Source of the DNA: CAYUIS01 sp964444825
Lineage (GTDB): Bacteria; Chloroflexota; Anaerolineae; B4-G1
DNA: 5,177 nucleotides
Assembly (NCBI GenBank): GCA_964444825.1
Contig: CAYUIS010000211.1
Location: 1-5,177, forward strand
Direction: 5' to 3'
Shown here: positions 5,005 to 5,177 of the stretch, piece by piece
Layout of the letters: every line of letters starts with the position of its first letter
How positions within the stretch are numbered: the first letter of the stretch is position 1
Made by a program: the position numbers and the translations under genes
Notes under the pieces: model-generated
Told to the model about the DNA's origin: nothing
What the model saw: only the letters and a program-made list of their open reading frames with translations
The model's database searches: none

Positions 5005-5048
5005 TAGTACTTGTGTACCAACCAGGCTCCACTGGTACCAATGTACTA
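5005..5048. promoter_or_regulatory. Inverted repeat upstream of the small-RNA promoter, candidate activator site
   Basis: TAGTACTTGTGTACCA (5005-5020) and TGGTACCAATGTACTA (5033-5048) are reverse complements at 13 of 16 positions, with 12 bp between. Each arm is GTAC-N4-GTAC. A fifth GTAC lies at 4984. The block abuts the -35 box (4999-5004), where an activator or a cooperative regulator would sit. It also has a short inner dyad, ACCAG (5021-5025) and CTGGT (5032-5036). Regulation is inferred from position and symmetry. Confidence 0.45.
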
Positions 5049-5101
5049 GCTTATGCGGTGGCGGATTTAGGGCGATTGCATTTGGCTGACCACAGCTCCG
5101 A

Positions 5102-5117
5102 GCCCCGTCCTCGGGGC
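5102..5117. repeat. GC palindrome, copy 2
   Basis: It shares the exact 14-bp core CCCCGTCCTCGGGG (5103-5116) with copy 1. Both copies are also preceded by GCTCC at the same distance (4011-4015 and 5095-5099), so similarity extends beyond the palindrome on the left side but not on the right. Confidence 0.55.
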
Positions 5118-5163
5118 GCCTTGCGCGATGAGAATCCGCTGTTGTAGCCCGATTTCGTCAAGG

Positions 5164-5177
5164 CCGTCCTCGGGGAC
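5164..5177. repeat. GC palindrome, copy 3 (incomplete at window edge)
   Basis: CCGTCCTCGGGGAC is identical to positions 4021-4034 of copy 1. The left arm is broken (AAGG replaces GTCC), so the stem is shorter than in copy 1. What follows is outside the window. Confidence 0.45.

Larger units (their letters stand above)
5049..5177. other. Right-edge non-coding DNA with two GC palindrome copies
   Basis: No gene is supported here. GCCCCG-TCCT-CGGGGC (5102-5117) is a perfect 6-bp hairpin that repeats the core of the palindrome after lgt. CCGTCCTCGGGGAC (5164-5177) repeats another 14 bp of it and is cut by the window edge. The cores are 59 bp apart. Confidence 0.4.

Noticed and set aside
4933..5007. 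Short plus-strand peptide of 24 residues with a His4-Cys stretch
   Set aside because: The AAAGGAGGG upstream is 18 nt away, too far for an efficient start, and the stretch is better explained as the minus-strand RNA unit.
5102..5177. CRISPR array
   Set aside because: Only 12 bp are shared between the two copies at a 59-bp step, the flanks differ, and no cas gene is in view. It is kept only as an alternative for the palindrome family.

Overview
The window is G+C-rich bacterial DNA. It most resembles a Chloroflexota (Anaerolineae/Thermoflexia-like) chromosome. I base that on the style of the Lgt protein, the paired Yip1-like membrane proteins, and an integrase tail of a type I recall from that phylum; this is recognition from memory, not a database result. 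Promoters look like ordinary sigma-70 promoters and ribosome binding sites are strong.

Layout from left to right. (1) At 2-820 (+) is the 3' part of an unrecognised gene, open at the left edge, for a probably exported protein with two Ig-like/beta-sandwich units. (2) From 821 to about 1512 lies a recombination scar. It holds the C-terminal tail of a tyrosine recombinase on the minus strand (975-1280), then an intact-looking promoter/operator, then two very short remnants that resemble a toxin-antitoxin pair (Phd/VapB-like antitoxin, VapC PIN toxin). (3) At 1513-2972 two related Yip1-family membrane proteins follow. The two remnant ORFs and the two membrane-protein genes are joined by three successive 4-bp ATGA overlaps, so the membrane-protein pair appears to sit under the old toxin-antitoxin promoter. 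(4) At 3039-3994 is lgt (prolipoprotein diacylglyceryl transferase) with its own promoter and a dyad around the -10 box. (5) At 3999-4090 is a 92-bp element with perfect 10-bp inverted ends and a GC-rich palindrome. (6) At 4150-4860 is a COG1579-type coiled-coil/zinc-ribbon protein with a GTG start. (7) From 4861 to 5177 there is no protein gene. On the minus strand there is a near-consensus promoter (4976-5004), a structured stretch of about 108 nt and a strong intrinsic terminator (4862-4900), which together form a candidate small RNA. It carries an anti-Shine-Dalgarno-like CCCUCCUUU in a predicted loop. An inverted repeat sits just upstream of its -35 box. Two more copies of the GC palindrome found in the 92-bp element lie at the right edge.

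The only clear pathway gene is lgt (lipoprotein maturation). The Yip1-like pair, lgt and the zinc-ribbon protein are probably resident housekeeping-type genes. The most novel items are the candidate small RNA unit and the membrane-protein operon that appears to have inherited a toxin-antitoxin control region.
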